Part shown: positions 1 through 7,246 of the stretch, one piece after another
How the letters are laid out: each line of letters starts with the position of its first letter
Numbering within the stretch: the first letter of the stretch is position 1
NCBI RefSeq assembly: GCF_000718135.1
Contig: NZ_JOEM01000020.1
Span: 1-64,000 of the forward strand
Source of the DNA: Streptomyces cyaneofuscatus
GTDB taxonomy: Bacteria > Actinomycetota > Actinomycetes > Streptomycetales > Streptomycetaceae
DNA length: 64,000 bases
Direction: 5' to 3'
Position numbers and translations under genes: made by a program
The notes under the pieces: model-generated
The model's database searches: none
Seen by the model: the letters and a program-made list of their open reading frames with translations, nothing else
What the model was told of the DNA's origin: nothing

Positions 1-95
1 CCACCGACCCGACCCCCACCGCCACCTCCGACCCCACCGCCACTTCCGACCCAGCCCCCGCCGACCCCGGAACCACCGATCCCTCCGCGACCTGA
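1..95 (+). CDS. C-terminal end of a Thr/Pro/Ser/Asp-rich protein (truncated by window edge)
   Basis: Reading from base 3 there is an open frame that ends in TGA at 93-95. The visible 30 residues are almost only Thr, Pro, Ser, Asp and Ala, with a tandem TATSDP unit. Such tails are common as linkers or cell-wall-spanning ends of secreted or membrane proteins, but the tail alone gives no function. The main protein lies to the left of the window. The other two frames also lack early stops here, so the frame choice rests on the biased amino-acid composition and third-position GC. Confidence 0.45.
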   Translation, partial: TDPTPTATSDPTATSDPAPADPGTTDPSAT

Positions 96-276
96 GCCGA
101 CGATGTGTGAAGGCCTCGAAAGAGTGACGTGACCGTCCTGTGTTCTCAAGGGCCCGCACGGTGGACGCGTGCGGGACCGGGTTGATATTTCGGGCACCCT
201 TCGAGATCTTTGCCCGAGGGAAACAGTTCGTTCCGACCGGAAGGTGGTGCGACTCGCCACAGGCGGGTCCCCGCTC

Positions 277-1938
277 ATGGGTTCACCCAAGACAGAGACC
301 GGCACGTCCACGAAGGAGCGGTTCGACCCGGCCGAGTGGGGCCGGCCGCCGTACGCCGTGCTCGTCGTCGACCGGGCCGGAACGGCCGTACGCACCGAGG
401 GGGAGACGACCCTCCTCCCGGGCGTGGAGCAGGGCGTTCCGCTGCCGGAGGGCCTCTCCTGGCTGGCCGGGGCCACCGCCGCGGTGGCCGACGACGCAGT
501 CCACCAGGGCGGCTCGCCGCGGCCCGCCGTCGATGGGGAGTTCGCGGGGCGCCGCTTCGAGGCCCACCCGACCCGGCGTGCGGACGGCGAGGTCGTGTGG
601 TGGCTGGTCGACCACACGGCCCGGTACGCCGCCGAGGAGGCCCTGACCGCCGAGCGCGAGCGCACCAGGTTCCTCGCCGAGGCGTCCAACGTCCTGCTGT
701 CCTCGCTGAACTCCGAGCGGTGCATGGCGGCCACCGCCAGGCTGGCCGCCGGATTCCTGGCCGACGCGGCCGTCGTGGTGGCCCCGGCGGCGGGCCGGCG
801 GCTGCCCGTGACCCGTGCCGTACAGGGCCAGGACGTCACGCAGGACATGATCGTGGCCGACCCCTCCGACGTACCGGGTCTCGCCGAGGCGCTGAGGGGC
901 TTCCCGCCCGTCCCGTCGCGGTGGATCGACCCGACGTCGCTGCCCGAGTGGCTGGTGCCCGACGGCTTCGACACGCCGGTCGGTTCGGTCGTCGTCACCC
1001 CGCTGCCGGGGCACGGTGTCCCGGCCGGGGCGCTGATCCTGCTCCGCGCGGACACCCGCAGCGGGTTCAGCGAGACCGAGGAGACGTTCGCCCGGCTCTT
1101 CGCGGCCCGCGCCGGAGCCGCCCTGTCCGCGGCCCGCCTCTACGCGGAACAGCACAGCATCACCCGGACCCTGATGCGCGATCTGCTGCCGCCCCGTCTC
1201 CACCGGGTGCACGGGGTGGAGTTCGCCGGCGGCTACCGGCCCTCCAGCTCCCACGAGAGGGTCGGCGGCGACTTCTACGACGTCCACCCCGGCCCCACGG
1301 CGTCCGACCCGTCCCTGGTGGTGCTCGGGGACGTCTGCGGCAAGGGGCTGGACGCCGCGGTCCTCACCGGCAAGATCCGCAACACCCTCCAGGCCCTCAT
1401 GCCGATGGCCGACGACCACGAGCGGGTGCTGCAACTCCTCAACGGGGCCCTGCTGAACGCCGACAACACCCGGTTCGCGACCCTGATCCTGGCGTCCGTC
1501 CTGCGCACGGAGAACCAGGTGCACCTGCGGCTCACCTCGGCCGGCCACCCCGCGCCCCTCGTGGTGCGCGACGACGGCCGGGTGGAGGAGGTCGCCACCC
1601 GGGGCAGCCTGGTCGGGGCCCTGGACCAGGTGTCGGCCCGCACCGTCGAGACCTCCCTGCTCCCCGGCGACACGTGCCTGCTCTACACGGACGGGATCAC
1701 CGAGGCGCGCGGCGGCCCGCTCGGCGGTGAGCTCTTCGGCGAGGAGCGGCTGAAGCGGGCCCTGGCCGAGTGCGGCGGCATGCCCGGCGACGCGGTGGTG
1801 GAGCACATCCGGATGCTCACCGCGCAGTGGCTCGGCGACGGCGGCCACGACGATCTGGCGGTCGTCGCCATCACCGCACCGCGGACCACCCATCTGAGTG
1901 CGGTGGACGGGCACACACGGGGCAGGTACACCGCATGA
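277..1938 (+). CDS. GAF-domain SpoIIE-type (PP2C) serine phosphatase, RsbU-like
   Basis: This 553-aa protein should dephosphorylate a phospho-STAS anti-sigma antagonist in a partner-switching pathway. Residues 1-120 are an N-terminal PAS-like region, about 130-295 a GAF-like sensor, and about 310-535 the SpoIIE/PP2C catalytic domain. Metal-binding motifs are visible: GGDFYDV (330-336), GDVCGKG (351-357), TDGITEAR (471-478) and GGHDDLAV (522-529). No membrane segment is seen, so it is cytosolic. The ATG at 277 is preferred because it begins just before conserved-looking sequence; an in-frame GTG at 169 would add 36 residues and cannot be excluded. Its stop overlaps the next gene by ATGA, so translation is coupled to the B12-binding protein. 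The family assignment is firm and the target is inferred from the neighbouring STAS gene. Confidence 0.93.
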   Translation: MGSPKTETGTSTKERFDPAEWGRPPYAVLVVDRAGTAVRTEGETTLLPGVEQGVPLPEGLSWLAGATAAVADDAVHQGGSPRPAVDGEFAGRRFEAHPTRRADGEVVWWLVDHTARYAAEEALTAERERTRFLAEASNVLLSSLNSERCMAATARLAAGFLADAAVVVAPAAGRRLPVTRAVQGQDVTQDMIVADPSDVPGLAEALRGFPPVPSRWIDPTSLPEWLVPDGFDTPVGSVVVTPLPGHGVPAGALILLRADTRSGFSETEETFARLFAARAGAALSAARLYAEQHSITRTLMRDLLPPRLHRVHGVEFAGGYRPSSSHERVGGDFYDVHPGPTASDPSLVVLGDVCGKGLDAAVLTGKIRNTLQALMPMADDHERVLQLLNGALLNADNTRFATLILASVLRTENQVHLRLTSAGHPAPLVVRDDGRVEEVATRGSLVGALDQVSARTVETSLLPGDTCLLYTDGITEARGGPLGGELFGEERLKRALAECGGMPGDAVVEHIRMLTAQWLGDGGHDDLAVVAITAPRTTHLSAVDGHTRGRYTA

Positions 1939-3026
1939 CCACCACTGTCGAAGCTCCCGGTCTCGACACACTGCGCAGCGACCTGTGGACCGCGGTGACC
2001 GGCCGGGACGAGTACCGCGCCGCCGACATCGTGCTGCGGGCCCTGGACGCCGGGACACCCGCCGAGTCGGTCCTCCTCGACGTCATCGCCCCTGTCCAGG
2101 CCCGGGTCGGCCACGCCTGGCAGGCCGGCCGGCTGACCGTCGCCCAGGAGCACGCCGCGACCGCGATCGCCGAGCGGGTGATCGCCGCGCTCGCCCACCA
2201 TCCGGCCCACCGGCCCGCCCCCTACGGCGGCCGGATCACCGTCGCCTGCGTGGACCAGGAATGGCACGCCCTGCCGGCCCGGCTGCTCGCCGAGGTCCTC
2301 ACCCTGCGGGGCTGGCGGGTCGACTTCCTCGGCGCACAGGTGCCCACCCCGCACCTGGTGACCCATCTGCACAACACCGGCGCGGACGCGGTGGCCCTCT
2401 CCTCGTCCATCGCCACGCGGCTGCCCACGGCCCACACCGCGATCACCGCGTGCCAGGCCGTGGGCGTGCCCGTGCTGGCGGGCGGTGCCGCGTTCGGCCC
2501 GGACGGCCGGTACGCCCGGCTGCTCGGCGCCGACGCCTGGGCCCCCGACGCGCGCGCCGCGGCCCGGCGGCTGGCCGACGGCATCCCGCCCCCCGACCTG
2601 GCGGTGGGCCGGCCGGTCGAGGAGGGCCTGGCGCACCTCACCGACCAGGAGTACACCCTCGTCGTACGGGCCAGGGCCCGGCTCGTCCGGGTCGTGCTGG
2701 CGGACCTGGAGCGGAACTACCCCGCGATGGCCGCCTACTCCGCCCCGCAGCGGGAGCGCACGGCCGAGGACATCGCCCACATCGTGGAGTTCCTCGGCGT
2801 CGCCCTCTACACCGACAGCGACGCCCTCTTCACCGACTTCATCCGGTGGACCGCCGCCGTCCTGACCGCCCGCAAGGTCCCCGCCGCGTCCCTGCGCCCC
2901 GCGCTGGACGCCCTGGGAGCCGAGCTCAAGGACTTCCCGCGGGCCACCCGCATGCTCGACCGTGCCCGCCTCCACCTCGACGAGGCCGTGCCCACCACCG
3001 ACCAGCCCCCCGGAGCTTCCGCATGA
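1935..3026 (+). CDS. Cobalamin-binding sensor protein with CarH-like W-x9-EH motif
   Basis: This 363-aa protein has a B12-binding architecture: a helical cap (about 10-90), then a Rossmann-like B12 domain (about 98-215). W62, E72 and H73 reproduce the W-x9-EH cap motif of CarH light receptors. The lower-ligand motif reads E109-W-H111-A-L-P, so His111 is the candidate cobalt ligand, although the usual final Gly is Pro. An SSSI loop (156-159) and GG (183-184) follow in the expected order. Residues 235-350 are all-helical and faintly resemble RsbR-type sensor N-domains; that is only an impression. No catalytic mutase partner or methionine-synthase domain is present. It sits between a SpoIIE phosphatase and a STAS protein with ATGA overlaps on both sides, so it is probably the signal-input subunit of that switch. 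Confidence 0.85.
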   Translation: MTTTVEAPGLDTLRSDLWTAVTGRDEYRAADIVLRALDAGTPAESVLLDVIAPVQARVGHAWQAGRLTVAQEHAATAIAERVIAALAHHPAHRPAPYGGRITVACVDQEWHALPARLLAEVLTLRGWRVDFLGAQVPTPHLVTHLHNTGADAVALSSSIATRLPTAHTAITACQAVGVPVLAGGAAFGPDGRYARLLGADAWAPDARAAARRLADGIPPPDLAVGRPVEEGLAHLTDQEYTLVVRARARLVRVVLADLERNYPAMAAYSAPQRERTAEDIAHIVEFLGVALYTDSDALFTDFIRWTAAVLTARKVPAASLRPALDALGAELKDFPRATRMLDRARLHLDEAVPTTDQPPGASA

Positions 3027-3427
3027 CCGCCCTGCCCAGCCCCCTCCTCACCGTCACCGCCGAGGAGGGCCGGGGCTGGGTCCGGCTGCGCCTCACCGGC
3101 GACCTGGACTACGACACCAGCCACGAGCTGGTGGTGCGGGCGGGGGACTGGCTGGCCGTCCGGCCGGACCTGCGCGACCTCCGGCTGGGCTGCGCGGAGC
3201 TGAGGCTGTGCGACTCCATGGGCGTCTCCGCCCTGCTCCAGATCCACCGCGACGCGGCGGCCCAGGGCGCGCGCCTGCACGTGGAGGACGCGCCACCGTT
3301 CCTGGACCGGATCATGCGGATCACCGGAATCGACCACCTCTTCGCCCGCCAGGAGGAGCGCCGGCCCGCCCGGGGCGCCGGTGAGGCGGCACTGCCCCCC
3401 GACCAGCGCCCGTCGCCCTCGTCCTGA
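3023..3427 (+). CDS. STAS-domain anti-sigma factor antagonist (RsbV/SpoIIAA type)
   Basis: This 134-aa protein consists of a single STAS domain (about 8-110) plus a disordered Pro/Arg/Ala tail. The phosphoacceptor loop reads CDSMGVSALL, with Ser65 in the D-S-x-G motif; the adjacent position, Ser or Thr in many relatives, is Met here. Family members bind an RsbW-type kinase when unphosphorylated and so free a sigma factor; the kinase inactivates them by phosphorylation and a PP2C phosphatase reactivates them. The ATG overlaps the previous stop as ATGA, completing a coupled phosphatase-sensor-antagonist operon. The RsbW-like ATPase converging from the other side is a plausible kinase partner, but the pairing is inferred from proximity. 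Confidence 0.92.
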   Translation: MTALPSPLLTVTAEEGRGWVRLRLTGDLDYDTSHELVVRAGDWLAVRPDLRDLRLGCAELRLCDSMGVSALLQIHRDAAAQGARLHVEDAPPFLDRIMRITGIDHLFARQEERRPARGAGEAALPPDQRPSPSS

Positions 3428-3489
3428 GCCGTCACGCCACCGGTCGGCGCGAAGCCGTTCCGCCACTCACCGGCAGGCGCGACGGCTCA
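3425..3489. terminator. Long inverted repeat containing both convergent stop codons
   Basis: TGAGCCGTC (3425-3433) pairs perfectly with GACGGCTCA (3481-3489). After one mismatch, CGCC (3435-3438) pairs with GGCG (3476-3479). The TGA of the STAS gene and the complement of the TGA of the ATPase gene are the outermost bases of the stem. It could act as a bidirectional terminator between the convergent genes, although the loop of about 37 bases is long and no T-run follows. Confidence 0.5.
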
Positions 3490-3909
3490 GAACAGCGACA
3501 CCACGGCGACGATGCGTTTGCCGTCCTCGTGCGAGGTGACGGACAGCTGCCGGGTGAGCCGGTGCACCAGCGACCAGCCGTAACCGCCCTCGCCGACCGA
3601 CCCGGGCGGCGGGTCCTGGAGCACGGGATGCCGGGGGTCCGCGTCGTCGACGACCAGGCGGAGCCCGCCGTCGGTGATCCGGGCCGAGAAGCCGGTGAGG
3701 CCCCCGCCGTGCCGCAGTGCGTTGGTCACGATCTCCGAGGTGACCAGCAGGGCGTCCGCCACGACCACGTTCGAGAGAATCTCGTCCGACAGCTCGTCGA
3801 ACTCCGCCGCCAGCAGCCGGGTCACGACATCGCGCGCCTCGCCCGCGGTCCGCGGCAGGTCCGCGGACGGGCCGCCGTCCGCGTGACGTACGGGAGGAGT
3901 GCTGTACAC
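3487..3909 (-). CDS. RsbW-like ATP-binding protein (anti-sigma factor / serine kinase family)
   Basis: This 140-aa protein is a stand-alone GHKL/HATPase_c domain. The N-box EIVTNALRHGG, the G1-like DDADPRHP and the glycine-rich GEGGYGWSLV ATP-lid motif are all visible. The GTG at 3909 is chosen because a very strong Shine-Dalgarno (3916-3925) lies six bases upstream; the longer frame from 4011 would add an unconserved N-terminus. Family members phosphorylate STAS antagonists and hold sigma factors, and many Streptomyces genomes carry dozens of them. It converges on the phosphatase/B12/STAS operon, so it may be the kinase of that switch. No sigma factor gene is adjacent. Confidence 0.9.
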   Translation of the reverse strand: MYSTPPVRHADGGPSADLPRTAGEARDVVTRLLAAEFDELSDEILSNVVVADALLVTSEIVTNALRHGGGLTGFSARITDGGLRLVVDDADPRHPVLQDPPPGSVGEGGYGWSLVHRLTRQLSVTSHEDGKRIVAVVSLF

Positions 3910-3915
3910 GCCCGT

Positions 3916-3925
3916 ACCTCCTTCC
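3916..3925 (-). promoter_or_regulatory. Strong ribosome binding site deciding the start of the RsbW-like gene
   Basis: Read on the minus strand this is GGAAGGAGGT, followed by six bases and GTG (3909-3907). It is close to the full anti-Shine-Dalgarno complement and places the start 34 codons inside the longest open frame. Confidence 0.8.
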
Positions 3926-4025
3926 GTGCCGTCGATCTTTTTCCACTGCGGTGGAAACCACCGCATTCCCTCTGCCGCCACCTCCATACCTGGCTCACCC
4001 CGATGGCTCACCCGGCCGCCCGCCG

Positions 4026-4991
4026 TCAGGCCTGCTCCGGATGGTCGCCCGGCCCGTGGGCCCGGGTGGCCAGCGGGGTGGGGGAGAGGTCCGACCGCTC
4101 CTCACCCGGTTCCAGCAGGGTGTCCGCGGGGCCGATGATCAGCGGGTCCGGGGTGCCGACCGCCTTGTCGTCCTTGCTGTCGTAGTCGAACCGCCACAGC
4201 AGACTGCGCATCGCCTCCAGGCGGCCGCGCTTCTTGTCGTTGCTCTTCACCACGGTCCACGGCGCGTGTTCGGTGTCGGTGGCCCGGAACATGTCGACCT
4301 TCGCCGCCGTGTAGTCGTCCCAGAGGTCGAGCGAGGCCAGGTCGGTGGGTGACAGTTTCCACTGGCGTACCGGGTCGACCTGCCGGATCGCGAACCGGGT
4401 GCGCTGTTCGTTGCGGGAGACCGAGAACCAGAACTTCACCAGCAGGACGCCGTCGTCGACGAGCATCCGCTCGAACTGCGGCGCCTGCTTCAGGAAATGC
4501 GCGTGCTGCTCCGGTGTGCAGAACTCCATCACCCGCTCCACCCCGGCCCGGTTGTACCAGGAGCGGTCGAAGAAGACGATCTCCCCGGCGGTCGGCAGGT
4601 GGGACACGTACCGCTGGAAGTACCACTGCCCGCTCTCGCGTTCGGTCGGCTTCTCCAGGGCGACCACGCGCGCGCCACGCGGGTTGAGACGCTCCGTGAA
4701 CCGCTGGATCGTCCCGCCCTTGCCCGCGGCGTCGCGGCCCTCGCACAGGACCACCAGCCGCTGCCCGCTCTCCCGGACCCAGCGCTGGAGTTTCAGCAGC
4801 TCGATCTGGAGGATGCGCTTCTCCTTCTCGTACTCCCTGCGCCGCATCCGCCGTTCGTACGGGTAGTTCTCCCGCCAGGTCTCCAGCGGGCGGCCGTGCT
4901 CGTCCAGCAGCACCGGCTGTTCGGGCCGCCGTCCATCGACGGTCAGCCCCTTGAGCAGCTCCGCCGGGTCGGTCTCCGGGCCATCGGCCAT
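4026..4991 (-). CDS. ppk2: Polyphosphate kinase 2 family protein
   Basis: This 321-aa protein transfers phosphate between polyphosphate and nucleotides (NDP or NMP to NTP or NDP, or the reverse). The Walker A motif GRDAAGKGG (85-93) and the lid/Walker B motif DRSWYNRAG (142-150) are intact, as is the conserved ELLKLQRWV helix before them. Length and motifs fit single-domain PPK2 enzymes. The last 25 or so residues are a low-complexity tail. It lies downstream of the DNA ligase gene with a 91-base gap and no evident hairpin, so read-through from the ligase is possible. The direction of reaction and the preferred nucleotide cannot be told from sequence alone. Confidence 0.93.
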   Translation of the reverse strand: MADGPETDPAELLKGLTVDGRRPEQPVLLDEHGRPLETWRENYPYERRMRRREYEKEKRILQIELLKLQRWVRESGQRLVVLCEGRDAAGKGGTIQRFTERLNPRGARVVALEKPTERESGQWYFQRYVSHLPTAGEIVFFDRSWYNRAGVERVMEFCTPEQHAHFLKQAPQFERMLVDDGVLLVKFWFSVSRNEQRTRFAIRQVDPVRQWKLSPTDLASLDLWDDYTAAKVDMFRATDTEHAPWTVVKSNDKKRGRLEAMRSLLWRFDYDSKDDKAVGTPDPLIIGPADTLLEPGEERSDLSPTPLATRAHGPGDHPEQA

Positions 4992-5082
4992 CTTTCGTTC
5001 CCCGTTCTCCTCGGTACGCCCCCGCCCGCAGCCGGGTTCCCCCGTCGCCGCCGCTCATGTACGCGGAAGCCCCCCGGCCGGA

Positions 5083-6144
5083 TCAGCCGCCCGCGAACAC
5101 CTCGGCCAGGTCGTAGGAGACGACCTCCTCCAGCTGCGCGTAGGTGCAGCCGGCCGGGGCCCGGTCCGGGCGCCACCGCCGGAACTGCGTCGTATGGCGG
5201 AACCGGTCGCCCTCCATGTGGTCGTACGCCACCTCGCAGACCCGCTCCGGCCGCAGCGGCACCCACGACTGGTCCTTCTTCCCCGACCAGCGGTTCTGCG
5301 TCCCCGGCAGCCGTGAGGCCTCGTGCGCCGCGGCCTCCGCCCACGCCCCCCACGGGTGGTCGGGGAAGTCCGTGCGCAGCGGGGCCAGTTCCTCGGCGAG
5401 TTCGGCGCGCCGCTTCATCGGGAAGGCCGCGCAGACGCCGACGTGCTGGAGCACGCCCCCGGTGTCGTACAGGCCGAGCAGGAGCGAGCCGACGACGGGG
5501 CCGCTCTTGTGCTCGCGGTACCCGGCCACCACGACGTCGGCGGTCCGCTCGTGCTTGATCTTGTACATCACCCGGGTGTCGGGCCGGTACGGCAGGTCCA
5601 GCGGCTTGGCCACGATCCCGTCGAGCCCCGCGCCCTCGTACCGGTCGAACCAATCGCGGGCCAGCTCGATGTCCGTGGTGGACGGAGCGAGGAGTACGGG
5701 CGCGGAGGCGCCGGAGAGGGCGGCCGTCAGGACGGCCCGGCGGTCCACCTGCGGGGTACTCAACAGGGAGGTGTCGTCGACCGCGAGGATGTCGAAGGCG
5801 ATCAGACTGGCCGGGGTCCTCTCGGCGAGCATCCGCACCCGGGAGTCCGCCGGATGGATGCGCTCGCTGAGCCGGTCGAAGTCGAGCCGCCCCTCGTGCG
5901 CGATGACCAGCTCCCCGTCGATGACGCAGCGCGGCGGCAGGTTCTCCCGTACGGCGTCGGCCATCTCGGGGAAATAGCGGGTCAGGGACTTGCCCGTACG
6001 GCTGCCGATCTCCACCTCGTCACCGTCCCGGTAGACGATGGCCCGGAAGCCGTCCCACTTCGCCTCGTAGCTCATGCCCGGCGGGATCTTGGACACCGAC
6101 TTGGCGAGCATCGGCTTCACGGGTGGCATCACCGGCAGGTCCAT
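5083..6144 (-). CDS. ATP-dependent DNA ligase, LigC/LigD ligase-domain type
   Basis: This 353-aa enzyme contains the adenylation domain and an OB-fold of ATP-dependent ligases. Motif I is EAKWDGFRA with Lys29 as the AMP-accepting lysine. Motif III-like DGELV, motif IV DGIVAK and motif V YKIKHERT follow in order. The ATG at 6144 is used because the upstream extension is not protein-like. It is transcribed divergently from a LigD-type polymerase gene 76 bases away, the usual split arrangement in Streptomyces. Such ligases seal nicks in non-homologous end joining or in repair of embedded ribonucleotides. No Ku gene is present in the window. Confidence 0.93.
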   Translation of the reverse strand: MDLPVMPPVKPMLAKSVSKIPPGMSYEAKWDGFRAIVYRDGDEVEIGSRTGKSLTRYFPEMADAVRENLPPRCVIDGELVIAHEGRLDFDRLSERIHPADSRVRMLAERTPASLIAFDILAVDDTSLLSTPQVDRRAVLTAALSGASAPVLLAPSTTDIELARDWFDRYEGAGLDGIVAKPLDLPYRPDTRVMYKIKHERTADVVVAGYREHKSGPVVGSLLLGLYDTGGVLQHVGVCAAFPMKRRAELAEELAPLRTDFPDHPWGAWAEAAAHEASRLPGTQNRWSGKKDQSWVPLRPERVCEVAYDHMEGDRFRHTTQFRRWRPDRAPAGCTYAQLEEVVSYDLAEVFAGG

Positions 6145-6220
6145 GGCCCGATTCTGGACCGGTCCTCTGACCGTGTCTCCCGATATGCGGCATACGTGCG
6201 ACCGGCCTACGGTGACCGTC

Positions 6221-7246
6221 ATGGGAGCTGCGGTGGAGCTGGACGCGGGCGGACGAGCGGTGAGGCTGTCCAACCCCGACAAGGTGTACTTCCCGGCGAA
6301 GGGCTACACCAAGAGGGATGTGGCGGAGTATTTCCTCGCTGTGGGGCCCGGGATCACCCGTGCGCTCAACCACCGGCCCACCACGCTCCAGCGCTTCGTG
6401 GACGGGGTGGAGGGCGACTTCTTCTACCAGAAGCGCGCCCCGAAGAACCTCCCCGAGTGGATCCCCACCGCCCGGATCGCCTTCCCCAGCGGCCGTCCCG
6501 CCGACGAGCTCTGCCCCACCGAGCTCGCCGCCGTGATCTGGGCCGCCAACCTCGGCACCCTCACCTTCCACCCCTGGCCGGTCCGGGCCGGGGACACCGA
6601 CCACCCGGACGAACTCCGTATCGACCTGGACCCGCAGCCCGGCACCGACTACGCCGACGCGGTCACTGCCGCCCACGAGCTGCGCTCCGTCCTGGAGGAC
6701 CACGGCGTACGCGGCTGGCCCAAGACCTCCGGCGGGCGAGGAATGCACGTCTTCGTCCCCATCGAGCCCGCCTGGACCTTCACCGAGGTCCGGCGCGCCG
6801 CCATCGCCGCCGGGCGCGAGCTGGAGCGGCGGATGCCGGAGCGGGTGACGACGGCGTGGTGGAAGGAGGAGCGCGGCGAGCGCATCTTCGTCGACTTCAA
6901 CCAGACAGCCCGCGACCGCACGATCGCCTCCGCCTACTCCGTACGCCCCTTCCCGCACGCCCCGGTCTCCGCACCGCTGCGCTGGGAGGAGATCGACGAC
7001 GCCGAACCGCGCGACTTCGACATCGTCACGCTCCCGGTGCGGTACGCCGAGGTCGGTGACGTCCACGCGGACATGGACCAGGAGGCGTTCCGGCTGGACG
7101 GGCTGCTGGAGCTGGCGGACCGGGACGAGAAGGAGCGCGGGCTGGGCGACATGCCGTACCCGCCGGAGTACCCGAAGATGCCCGGCGAACCGAAGCGGGT
7201 CCAGCCCAGCCGCGCCCGGCACGACGACGACGGCGAGATGGCGTGA
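6221..7246 (+). CDS. LigD-type primase/polymerase (archaeo-eukaryotic primase fold)
   Basis: This 341-aa protein is a stand-alone polymerase domain of the LigD PolDom or Prim-PolC class. The catalytic carboxylates lie in the I-D-L-D-P-Q-P motif, followed by the SGGRGMHVF substrate loop and a downstream FVDFNQ motif bearing the third acidic residue. Enzymes of this class add ribonucleotides to gapped or processed DNA ends before sealing. The ATG at 6221 follows the short divergent intergenic region shared with the ligase gene. The stop overlaps the GTG of the next gene (GTGA), so a membrane protein is unexpectedly co-transcribed with it. The C-terminal 50 or so residues are charged and probably disordered. 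Confidence 0.92.
   Translation: MGAAVELDAGGRAVRLSNPDKVYFPAKGYTKRDVAEYFLAVGPGITRALNHRPTTLQRFVDGVEGDFFYQKRAPKNLPEWIPTARIAFPSGRPADELCPTELAAVIWAANLGTLTFHPWPVRAGDTDHPDELRIDLDPQPGTDYADAVTAAHELRSVLEDHGVRGWPKTSGGRGMHVFVPIEPAWTFTEVRRAAIAAGRELERRMPERVTTAWWKEERGERIFVDFNQTARDRTIASAYSVRPFPHAPVSAPLRWEEIDDAEPRDFDIVTLPVRYAEVGDVHADMDQEAFRLDGLLELADRDEKERGLGDMPYPPEYPKMPGEPKRVQPSRARHDDDGEMA

Noticed and set aside
1770..1934. N-terminal extension of the B12 protein from 1770
   Set aside because: These codons lie in the other frame of the phosphatase gene, are Arg/His-rich, and the ATGA overlap at 1935 is a normal coupled start.
1935..3026. B12 protein as methionine-synthase or mutase subunit
   Set aside because: There is no catalytic partner domain or gene, and the W-x9-EH cap and STAS/SpoIIE neighbours point to sensing.
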